DNA of 64,000 nt from Streptomyces sp. SDr-06 (GCF_003324565.1 NZ_QOLA01000001.1:434001-498000); one strand, 5' to 3'; counted from the first letter of the stretch, positions 33,280 to 43,321 are shown. Notes: a model not told the origin generated them from the sequence alone. Numbers and translations are program-made.

Positions 33280-33508
33280 GGACAACCCTTCCTGCCGGGA
33301 GGTGCGCGGGCGCTCTCGCCGAGCGGCGCGTGGATGCGCGCGGTCCGCGCGGGACACTGTGTGACCCGCGATGACGGCTCGTCAAGTACCTCTCGGCCAC
33401 CCCGACTTGTACCAGTGGCCCAGACCTCTGGCAGGGCGCCTGACCTGCCGCTGGCGCGCGGCGGTCAACATCCGTACCGGTGGGCCGGGTTCAGGGCCCG
33501 GGGACGTG

Positions 33509-33548
33509 CGACAGCCCGGCACCTCGGACGGGAGGTGCCAGGCTGTCG
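33509..33548. terminator. 16-bp hairpin downstream of the SseB-like gene
   Basis: CGACAGCC-C-GGCACCTC (33509-33525) pairs with GAGGTGCC-A-GGCTGTCG (33532-33548), with a single C-A mismatch. It lies 22 bases past the stop at 33571 (minus strand). Confidence 0.8.
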
Positions 33549-33570
33549 GGCGCTACGCCGGGCGGGTCGC

Positions 33571-34071
33571 TCAGCTCTGCTGGAAGAGCTCCGCGGGCAG
33601 CGGCTTCAGGAGGGCGTACAGGTCGTCGGTGATCGGCCGGTCCCAGCTGGCGATCGTGACGAGGACGTTGTCGCTGCGGTCGAACTGCACGCAGGAGATG
33701 CGGCTTTCGGAGAGCTTGAGGCGCCGCACGATGAGGAGGTTGTCGCCCTGCATCACCGGCATGTCCTCGGAGCCCACCACCTCGATGGGCTCGTCGTTCT
33801 CCAGCGCCACGAGCAGCTGGGCGACCTCGAAGGGGACCTGCCCCTCGGCCATCTCACGGGCCGGGGAGCCCTCCGGCAGGTTGCCGATGATCATCGCGGG
33901 GCCGCGGCCGCCGAACAGGTCATAGCGCAGGAAGACACCCTGGCAGCTGCCGTCGGGGGCGGGCAGCAGACCGGCGCCCAGGTTGCCGGGCCAGTCACCC
34001 GGGTCCATGGCCAGGACATCGAAGTCCGGGCCCGCGGGAGTGGCGGCGCTGCGGCGGCGGAGGAAGGACAT
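33571..34071 (-). CDS. Conserved Streptomyces protein, SseB/YbjN-like
   Basis: 166 residues from the ATG at 34071. No clear ribosome site precedes it, and a leaderless transcript is possible. The sequence is acidic, with D-P-G-D-W-P-G-N-L-G, G-N-L-P-E-G-S-P-A-R-E-M and a middle A-Q-L-L-V-A-L-E-N-D-E-P-I-E-V. It resembles small SseB-like fold proteins of unknown role in actinomycetes. No signal or membrane segment. It probably forms a single-gene unit bounded by the hairpin at 33509-33548. Confidence 0.5.
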   Translation of the reverse strand: MSFLRRRSAATPAGPDFDVLAMDPGDWPGNLGAGLLPAPDGSCQGVFLRYDLFGGRGPAMIIGNLPEGSPAREMAEGQVPFEVAQLLVALENDEPIEVVGSEDMPVMQGDNLLIVRRLKLSESRISCVQFDRSDNVLVTIASWDRPITDDLYALLKPLPAELFQQS

Positions 34072-34226
34072 GCGGTCAATGGTACGTGCCCCGAGCGGTC
34101 CGGCGGAGCCGGGCCCGGAGGCCTGGGCGGGTCGGATTCCGCGTCCGGCCGGGCCGTCAGGGGCGGGCGGCCCCGGCCGTGGCACGAGGTGGCATCGGAG
34201 GCCCTCCGGCCGCCCCCCACAGGGCG

Positions 34227-34271
34227 CGGCCCCGGCTCCCCTGCCAGCGGGTGGCTCGGGGGCCGGGGCCG
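34227..34271. terminator. Possible terminator after the large LuxR-type gene
   Basis: CGGCCCCGG (34227-34235) and CCGGGGCCG (34263-34271) can pair around a GC-rich 27-base loop, 12 bases after the stop at 34283 (minus strand). Weaker than the other hairpins because of the long loop. Confidence 0.35.
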
Positions 34272-34282
34272 TCCCGGGGTGG

Positions 34283-37201
34283 TCAGCTGCCGGGCACTCC
34301 TCGGGTGCCGGAGCCCCGGGTCTGGAGGGGCAGCAGCCCGGCCAGGCCGCCGCGGTCCGTGCCGAGCTTGCGGAAGGCGCCGGACAGAAGGAGCTCCACC
34401 GTGCGCTCCTTCGTGCCGAGCTCCTCCGCGATCCGCCGGTTCTCCCAGCCCTGCGCCGCCCGCTCGGCCACCGCCTTCTCCTGCGAGGTGAGCGAGTCCG
34501 AGTCGACGGCCCGCAGCTGGAGCGGGCGCAGACCGGAGGCGGCGAGTTCCTCGCGGGCCCGGCCCGCCAGCGCGTCCGCGCCACAGAGCGCGGCGCTCTC
34601 CAGACCCCGCATCAACAGGTCCGCGGCGTCCTGCGGCAGCCCGGCGCGGCTGAGCATGGCTCCGTGGTCGACCAGGGCCTGGGCCAGCTCGTAGGCGGCC
34701 GGGGACTTCTCGAGCTGGCGGACCGCCTCGGCCATCAGGGCCAGGCTGTCGGCGCCGGAGGTCACCTTGGCCGCCGCGTGCAGGGCGCGGCCGATGGCGC
34801 CCGGGGTGCCGAAGCGGCGGGCGATCTCGACGGCTTCCTGCGCGACCTCGGCGGGATTGGTGTGGGCGATCGTCTGCGCGAGCAGCGGCCGCCAGGGGCA
34901 CCACATGGGGTTGCGCATGCCGCGCGGTTCGAGCCTGCGGCCGACGGCCCGCAGCCGTTCCTCGGCGTCGGTGCGCAGCCCGCGGGCGAGGAGCAGCTCG
35001 CTGTAGACGGTCTCGGAGTCGGGATAGACCACGGCGTTGGGCACGACCTGGCCGTAGTTGTAGGTGTCGGAGAGCTCCTGGGCCTCCTGGACGCGGCCGC
35101 GGGCGAGCAGGATCTCGATGAGGATGCCGAGCGCGAACCACTGGGCCGGGACCTGCTGGCCGACCCGGTCGGCGATCCGCAGCCCGCTGTGCACCAGGTC
35201 CTCGGCCTCGGCGAGCCGGCCGCGGTGGAACTTGATGTAGCCGAGCAGCGTCAGGCCGAAGGACAGGTGGGCGCCGCGCCAGCCCTTGCGTTCGCAGTCG
35301 GCGATGCCCTGGTTGAACAGGTCGTCGGCGCGGCCCGGCTGGTCGCAGTACATGAAGGTGAGCGCGACCAGGACCGGGACCTCGAAGCCCCAGTTGTCGT
35401 CGGTCCAGGGCAGCCCGCCCTCCAGGGCCTCCTCGGCGTAGCGCAGGGCGGTCTCGGCGGGTTCGCCGCGCACCATCGCGTCCCAGGCGCGCAGGCCCAG
35501 GATGTAGCGCTCGGCCTTGCCGCGTCCGGTGAGGTGTTCGGCGAGCCGGGCCAGACTGCGCGAGCGGGTCGGCGAGTCCTCCTCGTCGGCGCGGAAGGCG
35601 TTCCACTGGAAGGTCTCGGCCTGCATGCGCAGCCGGGTGCGGGCGCTGGTGGAGTGTTTGGCCTCGGCGGCCACGAGGGCGGCGGCCTCGCCCATGCGGT
35701 CGGTGTGGGCCAGTGCCTGGGCGAGCCGGTAGGTGACGGCTTCGCGCAGTTCCGGGGCGAGTTCGGGCTCTTCGAGGGCCGCCTTGAGGTGGTTGACGGT
35801 GGTGGCGGGCTCGTTCAGGAGCGCCGAGCAGCCCAGCTCGAAGAGGACCTCGGCCCGGTCCTCCAGGGCGGGAGGTTCGCGCAGGGCGCGGGCCAGACAG
35901 CGCCGGGCCGCGTCCGGGGCGCCCGCGCGCAAGTAGTCTCGGGCGGCGGCGCGCAGCTGGCGCACCGCCCACCGGTCGTTCTCGGGGTGCATCTCCAGGA
36001 TGTGCCGGGCCGCGGAGGTCGCGCCGAGACCGGCCTCGGTGACGGCGAAGGCCGCCTGCCCGTGCATCGCGACGCGCATGGCCGCCGGGATGGCCCGGTA
36101 GACCGCGGTGCCCACGAGCGGGTGGAAGAAGTCGAGCCGTCCGGGACCGTCCTGTGCGGGCGCGAGGATGCGTGCCTCGCGCAGCCGGTCCACCGCGTCG
36201 GCCATCTCCTCCGCGCCCAGTCCGGCGACCCCGGCCGCCATCTCGCGGTCGGCGTCGGTGCCGAGGACGGCGACGGCCCAGGTGAGGCGCACCGCCGAGG
36301 GGCCGAGCCGCTCAAGCCGCTCGATGAGCCCGCTGCCGCGTACGGCGGAGGCCAGTTCGCGCAGCTCGGTGGCGTTGACGTACTGCGGTTTCATGCCGCG
36401 GTCGCGGATCCTCGCGATGAGCTCCACGGCCTCGTACGGGTTGCCCGCGGTCAGTGCCCAGCACTCGCGCGCGAACAGTTCGTCGCCTCCCTCGCCGAGC
36501 GCGTCGCGCACCAGGTCGCTGACGGCGGCCGGGGTGAACGGGGAGAGGTCGAGCGGGCGCGAGCCGTGCCGCATGGCGAGCCGGCGGAACTCGGCGGCGT
36601 GCCGGGGCAGTTCCTCGGGCCGGTAGGCCACGACGATCAGGAGCGGCAGGTCGGAGGCGCGCAGCGCGAACGAGCTCAGCCAGGACAGCGTTTCCTCGTC
36701 CGCCCAGTGGGCGTCGTCCACCACGAGCACGACCGGCGCGTACTGGACGGCGAAGCGGGTGACGAGCCAGTCGAGGCCGTCCCGGACGCCCTGCGGGTCG
36801 GGCGCGACCCCGCTCTTTCCCGCGACCAGTCCGACCGCGGGCGCGACGATGTCGTACCAACTCCCCAGTATGTTGCGGTGCTCGGCCTCCGTGGCCGCGG
36901 CCAGCACCGGCTGCACGAGCTGCCGTACGACGTGGAAGGCCACGCCTTCCTCCTGCTCGCTGCCGCGGGCGGCGAGCAGGGTGCAGCCGCGGGCCGCGGC
37001 TTTGCGGCGCACTTCGGCCACCAGTGTGGTCTTGCCCAGGCCTGCCGATCCGGCGATGGCGAGCAGCCCGCCGTTGGGCGCGCTCCCCTCGCCCGCGCGG
37101 CCACACAGGTCGTTCAACATGCTGTCGAACAGCAGCAGTTCTTCGTCGCGCTCAAAGAGCATCCGGCGCGGCGCTCCGCCCCGGCCCCTCGTCTCCGCCA
37201 C
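34283..37201 (-). CDS. Large ATP-binding LuxR-type (LAL/MalT-like) regulator
   Basis: 972 residues. The N-terminal AAA-type ATPase has Walker A G-S-A-G-L-G-K-T-T (51-59) and Walker B V-V-L-V-V-D-D-A-H-W-A-D. A long helical, TPR-like middle spans about 350-880. A C-terminal HTH (about 905-965) shows L-T-S-Q-E-K-A-V-A-E-R-A and E-L-G-T-K-E-R-T-V-E of the LuxR family. Such proteins act as large ATP-dependent activators. The gene is divergent from the terpene synthase across 262 bases; it may control it, but this is only positional. Confidence 0.87.
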   Translation of the reverse strand: MAETRGRGGAPRRMLFERDEELLLFDSMLNDLCGRAGEGSAPNGGLLAIAGSAGLGKTTLVAEVRRKAAARGCTLLAARGSEQEEGVAFHVVRQLVQPVLAAATEAEHRNILGSWYDIVAPAVGLVAGKSGVAPDPQGVRDGLDWLVTRFAVQYAPVVLVVDDAHWADEETLSWLSSFALRASDLPLLIVVAYRPEELPRHAAEFRRLAMRHGSRPLDLSPFTPAAVSDLVRDALGEGGDELFARECWALTAGNPYEAVELIARIRDRGMKPQYVNATELRELASAVRGSGLIERLERLGPSAVRLTWAVAVLGTDADREMAAGVAGLGAEEMADAVDRLREARILAPAQDGPGRLDFFHPLVGTAVYRAIPAAMRVAMHGQAAFAVTEAGLGATSAARHILEMHPENDRWAVRQLRAAARDYLRAGAPDAARRCLARALREPPALEDRAEVLFELGCSALLNEPATTVNHLKAALEEPELAPELREAVTYRLAQALAHTDRMGEAAALVAAEAKHSTSARTRLRMQAETFQWNAFRADEEDSPTRSRSLARLAEHLTGRGKAERYILGLRAWDAMVRGEPAETALRYAEEALEGGLPWTDDNWGFEVPVLVALTFMYCDQPGRADDLFNQGIADCERKGWRGAHLSFGLTLLGYIKFHRGRLAEAEDLVHSGLRIADRVGQQVPAQWFALGILIEILLARGRVQEAQELSDTYNYGQVVPNAVVYPDSETVYSELLLARGLRTDAEERLRAVGRRLEPRGMRNPMWCPWRPLLAQTIAHTNPAEVAQEAVEIARRFGTPGAIGRALHAAAKVTSGADSLALMAEAVRQLEKSPAAYELAQALVDHGAMLSRAGLPQDAADLLMRGLESAALCGADALAGRAREELAASGLRPLQLRAVDSDSLTSQEKAVAERAAQGWENRRIAEELGTKERTVELLLSGAFRKLGTDRGGLAGLLPLQTRGSGTRGVPGS

Positions 37202-37463
37202 AGCGGTCCCCTTCTGGCAGTAGCACCGAGCCTACGCCCCCGGACACGTACCGTGACATGAATAACCGACTTCCGTCTCCTGCTTGACCCTTTAAGTTGG
37301 CTGAATCCGTGGACGGTTGGGATCGGAATGTCAACGAAGGGCGCCAAGCACTCCCCCGCACGCCCCCTGTGCGCTGTCGGGCTCCGGCAGCGTACGACTT
37401 CTCCCCGGCCACGGCCCCGTTGATGATTAAAGGAAGTACGGAACATCGAGGAGGCGGTGCCGC

Positions 37464-38525
37464 ATGGTCAGCACTGGCAGAGGCAGGTCGGCCAGGGCGC
37501 GGACCGGTCTCGTCGACATACCCTTCCCCGCCCGCCGCCACCCCCGGCACGAGCTGGCCCGGCGGCACACGCTGGACTGGCTGTACGAGTTCGGCATGCT
37601 GGCCGGGGAGCAGGCGACGGCCGAGTACGACGCGATGGGCCTGGAACGCCTGATGGCGTACTTCTATCCGGACGCCTCGGACGCGCATCTGGCGCTGGCG
37701 ACCGATCTGAACGCCTGGTTCTTCGTCTTCGACGACCAGTTCGACGGCCCGCTGGGCAAGCGGCCGGACGTCGTGCTGCGCCAGATCGACACGGTGCTGC
37801 GCACCATGGGGGACGAGCCTCCGGTGCCGGGGGAGGCGTCGAACCGGCTGGCCGAAAGCTTCCGTGATCTGTGGCAGCGGGTGACCGCGGGCACCCCGCT
37901 CCTGTGGCAGGACCGCTTCCGCGCGCACTGGCGGGAGTACCTGACCGCGTATCACTGGGAGGCGCTGAACCGGACGCGCAACGGCACCCTGTCGCTCCCC
38001 GGCTTCCTGCGCGGCCGGCGGGACTCCATCGGCGTGCAGCCCTGCCTGGACCTGGTGGAGCGCTGCGGCGGCTACACGCTGCCGAGAGAGCTGCACGAGG
38101 GGGAGCCGCTGGCGGAGATGCGGGAGATCACGGCCGATGTGGTGATCTTCGTCAACGACATGGTGTCCGCGGACAAGGAGTTGGCCGCGGGCGACGTCAA
38201 CAACAGCGTCATCATCCTGCTGCGGCAGGAGATGTGCACCGTGGACCAGGCGGTGCGGCGGGTGGCCGCGCTGGCCAACGCCCGGCTGGCCCGCTTCCAG
38301 GAGCTGACCGCCGAGCTCGACGCCCGGCTCGACAAGACGGCGCTGCCCGAGCAGGCGCGGGCCCAGGTGGACGACTACGTCGAGGGCATGCGCGCCCTGA
38401 TGAGCGGCAACCTCGCCTGGTCCCTGGAGACCGCCCGGTACGGCGAGGCGGGCATCGCCGCCGTCAGCGAGGGCCGCCAGCGGCCCTGGGCCCAGCTGTT
38501 CCCCGAACAGGCCGCCGAGGGATGA
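37464..38525 (+). CDS. Class I terpene synthase (probable sesquiterpene cyclase)
   Basis: 353 residues from the ATG at 37464 (GGAGG upstream). The metal-binding Asp-rich motif is D-D-Q-F-D at 90-94 within F-V-F-D-D-Q-F-D-G-P. The NSE triad N-D-M-V-S-A-D-K-E is at 231-239, and an effector-type Arg sits in R-G-R-R-D-S-I-G near 183-190. C-terminal A-R-Y matches the R-Y pair closing the active site. Length and motifs fit bacterial sesquiterpene cyclases, releasing PPi from farnesyl-PP to form a cyclic hydrocarbon. The exact product cannot be read from sequence. No prenyl-transferase or tailoring gene is next to it. Confidence 0.9.
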   Translation: MVSTGRGRSARARTGLVDIPFPARRHPRHELARRHTLDWLYEFGMLAGEQATAEYDAMGLERLMAYFYPDASDAHLALATDLNAWFFVFDDQFDGPLGKRPDVVLRQIDTVLRTMGDEPPVPGEASNRLAESFRDLWQRVTAGTPLLWQDRFRAHWREYLTAYHWEALNRTRNGTLSLPGFLRGRRDSIGVQPCLDLVERCGGYTLPRELHEGEPLAEMREITADVVIFVNDMVSADKELAAGDVNNSVIILLRQEMCTVDQAVRRVAALANARLARFQELTAELDARLDKTALPEQARAQVDDYVEGMRALMSGNLAWSLETARYGEAGIAAVSEGRQRPWAQLFPEQAAEG

Positions 38526-38695
38526 GAGGAGGCGGGTGGCTCAACTCGTGCGGGACGCGAGGCCGTTGAGGACATCGACGGCCGCTACGACGTGTCCGTG
38601 AGAGGCGGTCGGCCCGCGCTCCTCGCCCGCAAGGGCGCGGGGCCGGGACGTCGTGCTGCCCCGTGGCGCAGGCGCGACCGGCCTCCGCGCGGGGC

Positions 38696-38962
38696 TCAGG
38701 TGAGGTCGAACTCGCCGTCCCGCGCGTTGATCACGAACGCGCGCCACTCCGCGGGGCTGAAGATCAGCGACGGGCTGCCGGGGCTGCCGCTGTTGCGCAT
38801 GGCGATGAAGCCTTCGACGAAGGCGATCTGGACGTCGCCCGCCCCCTGACTGCTCGAGCGCCACTCGGCCTCGCTGAGGTCGAGCTCCGGCTTGTCCCAG
38901 CCGGAACGGGTGTGCCCCGCAAGGGTCTGCAAGGTGTGCTGGGTGGTGGTGGTGTCGGCCAC
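38696..38962 (-). CDS. DUF397 protein
   Basis: 88 residues from the GTG at 38962 (GGAGGAG upstream). It ends with the family core G-D-V-Q-I-A-F-V-E-G-F-I-A-M-R-N-S then P-A-E-W-R-A-F-V-I-N-A-R-D-G-E-F-D-L. In Streptomyces DUF397 genes usually accompany an Xre-type regulator (as in the BldB/WhiJ-like systems). No Xre regulator is adjacent, so this is an orphan. A tandem W-R-S-S-S segment at the N-terminal side suggests a duplicated half-domain. Confidence 0.85.
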   Translation of the reverse strand: MADTTTTQHTLQTLAGHTRSGWDKPELDLSEAEWRSSSQGAGDVQIAFVEGFIAMRNSGSPGSPSLIFSPAEWRAFVINARDGEFDLT

Positions 38963-39069
38963 GTCCGTGCTCCTCCCCGGTTCTGTCGTCCGGGGCCAGA
39001 CTAGCCATCGCGTGCTGTGACGGACAGGCCACGGAAGGAGTACCGGGGCCGGTCCGCCGCGTACCGGCC

Positions 39070-40232
<1,163 letters not shown>

Positions 40233-40236
<4 letters not shown>

Positions 40237-41294
40237 GACTCCCCCTCCAGGACGGCGACCAGGTTCTGCTGCAGGCACGGGCCGGACGTGGCGTGCGCGA
40301 GGGCCCGGTCGGACTCGCCCCGGTGGATGCGGGCGGCGGCCTCGCCGAGCCGGATCAGCCCGGCGGCCATCATGGGGTTGGCGGCCGGCGCGCCGCCGGA
40401 CGGGTTGACGGTGACGTCGTCGCCGAGCCGGAGCGCCTTGCGCAGTACGATCTCCTGCGAGGTGAAGGGGGCGTGCAACTCGGCCGTGTCGACGGGCCGT
40501 TCGAAGGCGCCGGCCCGTTCGGCGGCGAGGCGGGCGGACGGCGAGTCGGTGAGGTCGCGCACGCCGAGGCTGTGCGCCTCGATGCGGTGGTCCATGCCGC
40601 GGATCCACGCGGGTCGCGCACACAGTTCGCGTGCCCGCTCGCCCGCGGCCAGGATCACGGCGGCCGCGCCGTCGCCGACGGGCGGGCAGTCCCCGGTGCG
40701 CAGCGGGCGCACCACATAGTCGCCCTGGGGACGCGAACCCCGCACCTGGGCATGGGGGTTGGCGGCGGCGGAGGCGCGGTTGCGGCCCGCGATCGAGGCG
40801 AGCTCGGCCTCGTCCCCGTCCCCGGCGTCGATGACGGCCTGCGCCTGGAGGGCGGCGAGCGCCACCGAGTCGGGCCACAGCGGCGCCACGTAGTAGGGGT
40901 CGAGCTGCCGGGTCAGCACGTCGCGCACCTCGCCGGGCGAGGACTTGCCGTACCCGTAGACGAGCGCGGTGTCCGCCTCGCCGGTGAGGATCTTCACCCA
41001 GGCCTCGTAGAGCGCCCAGGCGCCGTCCATCTCCACATGGGACTCGGAGATCGGCGGCCAGGCACCGACCCCGTCGAGCGCCATGGTGAACGAGAAGGCG
41101 CGGCCCGCCAGGTAGTCGCTGGAGCCGGAGCAGGTGAAGCCGATGTCGCTGGTCCTGAGGCCGGTCGCGTCGAGCACCTGGTGCAGCACCGGCATGAGCA
41201 GCTCGACCTCGGACAGCTCGTCGGTGCGGCGCCGGTGGTCGCTCTGCGCGAAGGCGACGATCGCCACGTCCCGGGCGGGTCCGGTGGGCGCCAT
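40233..41294 (-). CDS. ltp4: Lipid-transfer/thiolase-fold protein, Ltp4-like
   Basis: 353 residues. Thiolase-fold protein with D-V-A-I-V-A-F-A-Q-S, N-P-S-G-G-A-P-A-A-N-P-M-M-A-A-G-L-I-R and a truncated-looking C-terminus ending S-G-P-C-L-Q-Q-N. The nucleophile-equivalent segment E-S-H-V-E-M-D-G-A-W has no Cys. Both ends overlap neighbours: its start shares one base with the DUF35 stop (TGATG) and its stop overlaps ltp3. By synteny it matches Rv3522 (ltp4). It likely forms a complex with the other Ltp and the DUF35 protein. Confidence 0.8.
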
Positions 41295-42253
41295 CAGATC
41301 AGCTCCTTGTACGTCTCGTAGTCGGCGTCGGGTTCCCCGGTGGGCCGGTAGTGGTCGGGGTAGCGGCCGCCCTCGCTCCACACCGGTTCGACCCGCAGTC
41401 CCATCCGGACCTGGTCGTAGGGGATGCCGCCGATCCGGCCGTGCAGGGCGAGGCCCGCGCCGTCCAGGGCGATGTGCGCGTAGACGTAGGGCACCTCGAT
41501 GTCGAGGTTGCGCGCCTTGATGTTGACGATGCAGAACGTGGTGACGGTCCCGGCCGGTCCGACCTCGACGCGCTCCTCGGTGGCGACCCCGCAGGTGGGG
41601 CAGGCGCCACGCGGCGGGACGTACACCTTCCGGCAGGCGGGGCAGCGCTCACCCACCGTCCGGCGGGCGGACAGCGCGTTGATGTACACGGACTGGGCAC
41701 GGCCGGGGCTGTAGGTGTAGTCGAGCCGGGCGGGCGCGACGATGCCGGTGACGGCGTCCTCGAACGTGCCGTCGTGCGCGGTGGGTCGATGGTCGGGTGC
41801 TCCGTCGTACGGTTCGAAGCAGGCGATGTCGGTGATCGCTCCGGTACGCTCCCCGGCCCAGCGGATCCGGACCCGCATCCCGGTGCGCACGGCGTCGGGT
41901 CCGGGCGCGTCCAGGGCGTGCAGGAGCGCGGAGTCGGCCCCGTCCAGCTTGACGAGCACCCAGGCGAAGGGCCGGTCGAGGGGCTGGTCGCGGCGCGGGG
42001 CCGGGTTCCAGGCCCAGGTGGTGACGGTGCCGGTGGGCGCGACCTCGACGAGGTCGCGGATTTCCTCGGCGCTGACGGGGTCGTACTCGACGGGCGGCAC
42101 GAGCACCCGTCCGTCCCCGCCCCGCACCCCGAGCACGACCCGCTCCCGCAGCCCGCTGAGAAAGGCGCTCTGGACGGGCCCGAGGGACCGGGTGAAGGGA
42201 AACTCGACGACGAGGGGCGCCCGCAGCACCTCGGGGGCGGCAGAGCCTGTCAT
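41294..42253 (-). CDS. Double DUF35 OB-fold protein (acyl-CoA binding partner of Ltp)
   Basis: 319 residues with an AAGGAG ribosome site. It holds two DUF35-like halves: an N-terminal OB fold (about 40-150) with no zinc cysteines, and a C-terminal one (about 200-300) preceded by a zinc ribbon C-P-A-C-x10-C-P-T-C. DUF35 proteins bind the acyl-CoA and complete Ltp or MaoC-like active sites in steroid side-chain degradation. It corresponds in order to Rv3521 of M. tuberculosis (a shorter protein). It begins an operon of three overlapping genes. Confidence 0.82.
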   Translation of the reverse strand: MTGSAAPEVLRAPLVVEFPFTRSLGPVQSAFLSGLRERVVLGVRGGDGRVLVPPVEYDPVSAEEIRDLVEVAPTGTVTTWAWNPAPRRDQPLDRPFAWVLVKLDGADSALLHALDAPGPDAVRTGMRVRIRWAGERTGAITDIACFEPYDGAPDHRPTAHDGTFEDAVTGIVAPARLDYTYSPGRAQSVYINALSARRTVGERCPACRKVYVPPRGACPTCGVATEERVEVGPAGTVTTFCIVNIKARNLDIEVPYVYAHIALDGAGLALHGRIGGIPYDQVRMGLRVEPVWSEGGRYPDHYRPTGEPDADYETYKELI

Positions 42254-42382
42254 GGGCGAACTCCTTGGGTTCCTGGCAATTCCGGGCCACCTGCGGCCCG
42301 TGTGGTGTGGTGAGGACGAGCGGACACCTCCCGCAGCCCGTCCGGCGCGCGAGGACGGGCGCCCTCACGGCGCGAGCGGGGT

Positions 42383-42399
42383 CCGGGGCAGAGCCCCGG
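42383..42399. terminator. Hairpin between the echA19-like gene and the DUF35 operon
   Basis: CCGGGGC and GCCCCGG pair around AGA, 40 bases past the enoyl-CoA hydratase stop (minus strand). The surrounding stretch resembles a common Streptomyces intergenic sequence (GGGGTCCGGGGC-AGA-GCCCC type). It suggests separate transcription of the downstream operon. Confidence 0.65.
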
Positions 42400-42439
42400 G
42401 CCGACTCCCCGGAGGGTCTCGGGAAGGGGCGGGGCGGGC

Positions 42440-43240
42440 TCAGGCCCGCCGGTAGACGGCGGCCCGCTTCTCGGCGAACGCCCGCGCGCCCTCCTTCGCG
42501 TCGGCCGTCGCGAAGATCGGCCACCCCCGCTCCAGCTCCGCCCTGAGCCCGTCGTCCTCGCTCAGGGAGGCCGTGTCGTACACGGACGCCTTGACCGCCT
42601 CCACGGCCAGCGGCCCGCACGCGTTGATCTGCTCGGCGATCTCCAGCGCCGTGTCCAGTGCCGTTCCGTCCGGCACCACGCGTCCGATCAGCCCGATCCG
42701 TGCCGCCTCCTGCGCCCCGTAGGGCCGCCCCGTGAGCAGCATCTCCAGCGCGTGCGTCCGCGGGATCTGCCGCTGGAGGCGGACGGTCGAGCCCCCGATG
42801 GGGAACAGGCCGCGCTTGACCTCGAAGAGCCCGAAGGTGGCTCCCTCCCCCGCGACGCGGATGTCCGTGCCCTGGAGGATCTCGGTGCCGCCCGCGACGC
42901 AGTACCCCTCGACCGCGGCGATCACGGGTTTGCGGGGGCGGTGGTTCCGCAGCATCGCCTTCCAGTGCAGCTCCGGGTCGGCCTTGAGCCGGTCCCGGTA
43001 CTGGTCCCCCTCCATCCCGCGCCCCGCCAGCGCCTTCAGGTCCATGCCCGCGCAGAAGTCGCCGCCCGCCCCGGTGATCACGACCGACCGGATCGAGTCG
43101 TCCGCGTCGGCCTCCAGCCAGCCGTCGTAGAGGCCCACCAGCAGCGGCAGCGAGAGCGCGTTCTTCGCCTCCGGCCGGTTCAGGGTGAGCACCAGTGTGG
43201 CGTCCTCGCGCTGCACGGTGAGGTGTTCCGTACCGCCCAT
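42440..43240 (-). CDS. echA19: Enoyl-CoA hydratase, EchA19-like
   Basis: 266 residues of the crotonase family: oxyanion-hole segments C-A-G-M-D-L-K-A and A-V-E-G-Y-C-V-A-G-G-T-E-I-L-Q-G-T-D, then G-L-F-P-I-G-G-S and a terminal A-K-E-G-A-R-A-F-A-E-K-R-A. The A-G-G-T-E-I-L-Q-G-T-D-I-R-V-A-G-E stretch is very close to M. tuberculosis EchA19 (Rv3516), a hydratase of steroid enoyl-CoA intermediates. It is divergent from the fadD19-like gene with a 166-base promoter region containing the KstR-like box at 43264-43277, 24 bases from its start. Confidence 0.85.
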   Translation of the reverse strand: MGGTEHLTVQREDATLVLTLNRPEAKNALSLPLLVGLYDGWLEADADDSIRSVVITGAGGDFCAGMDLKALAGRGMEGDQYRDRLKADPELHWKAMLRNHRPRKPVIAAVEGYCVAGGTEILQGTDIRVAGEGATFGLFEVKRGLFPIGGSTVRLQRQIPRTHALEMLLTGRPYGAQEAARIGLIGRVVPDGTALDTALEIAEQINACGPLAVEAVKASVYDTASLSEDDGLRAELERGWPIFATADAKEGARAFAEKRAAVYRRA

Positions 43241-43263
43241 TGCCGTCCTCCCGTCTCAAGACC

Positions 43264-43277
43264 TAGAACAGGTTGCA
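43264..43277. promoter_or_regulatory. KstR-like operator in the fadD19/echA19 divergent promoter
   Basis: TAGAACAGGTTGCA fits the mycobacterial KstR consensus TNNAACNNGTTNNA at every fixed position. KstR represses cholesterol degradation genes including fadD19 and echA19 in M. tuberculosis, the genes present here. Position is 24 bases upstream of the echA19-like start. Confidence 0.7.
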
Positions 43278-43304
43278 GTAGCGGCGGTGCCAGTTCAATA
43301 GTTT

Positions 43305-43321
43305 TCTGACAGGCAGTCAGA
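43305..43321. promoter_or_regulatory. TCTGA-N7-TCAGA operator, copy 1
   Basis: TCTGACAGGCAGTCAGA is a dyad with 6-bp perfect arms (TCTGAC/GTCAGA), preceded by TTT and followed by TTTCTTC. The same half-site, spacing and flanks recur at 53354-53370. Probably a TetR-type binding site of unidentified regulator, 85 bases upstream of the fadD19-like start. Confidence 0.65.

Noticed and set aside
33983..37261. Very long plus-strand open frame (over 1000 codons) across the LuxR-type gene
   Set aside because: It is the antisense shadow of the 972-residue regulator. Composition is Gly/Arg/Ala-rich without domains, a known effect of high GC at third codon positions.
37464..38525. A terpene biosynthetic gene cluster around the cyclase
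   Set aside because: No prenyltransferase, P450 or other tailoring gene adjoins it. The P450 at 22812-24044 is over 13 kb away with unrelated genes between.
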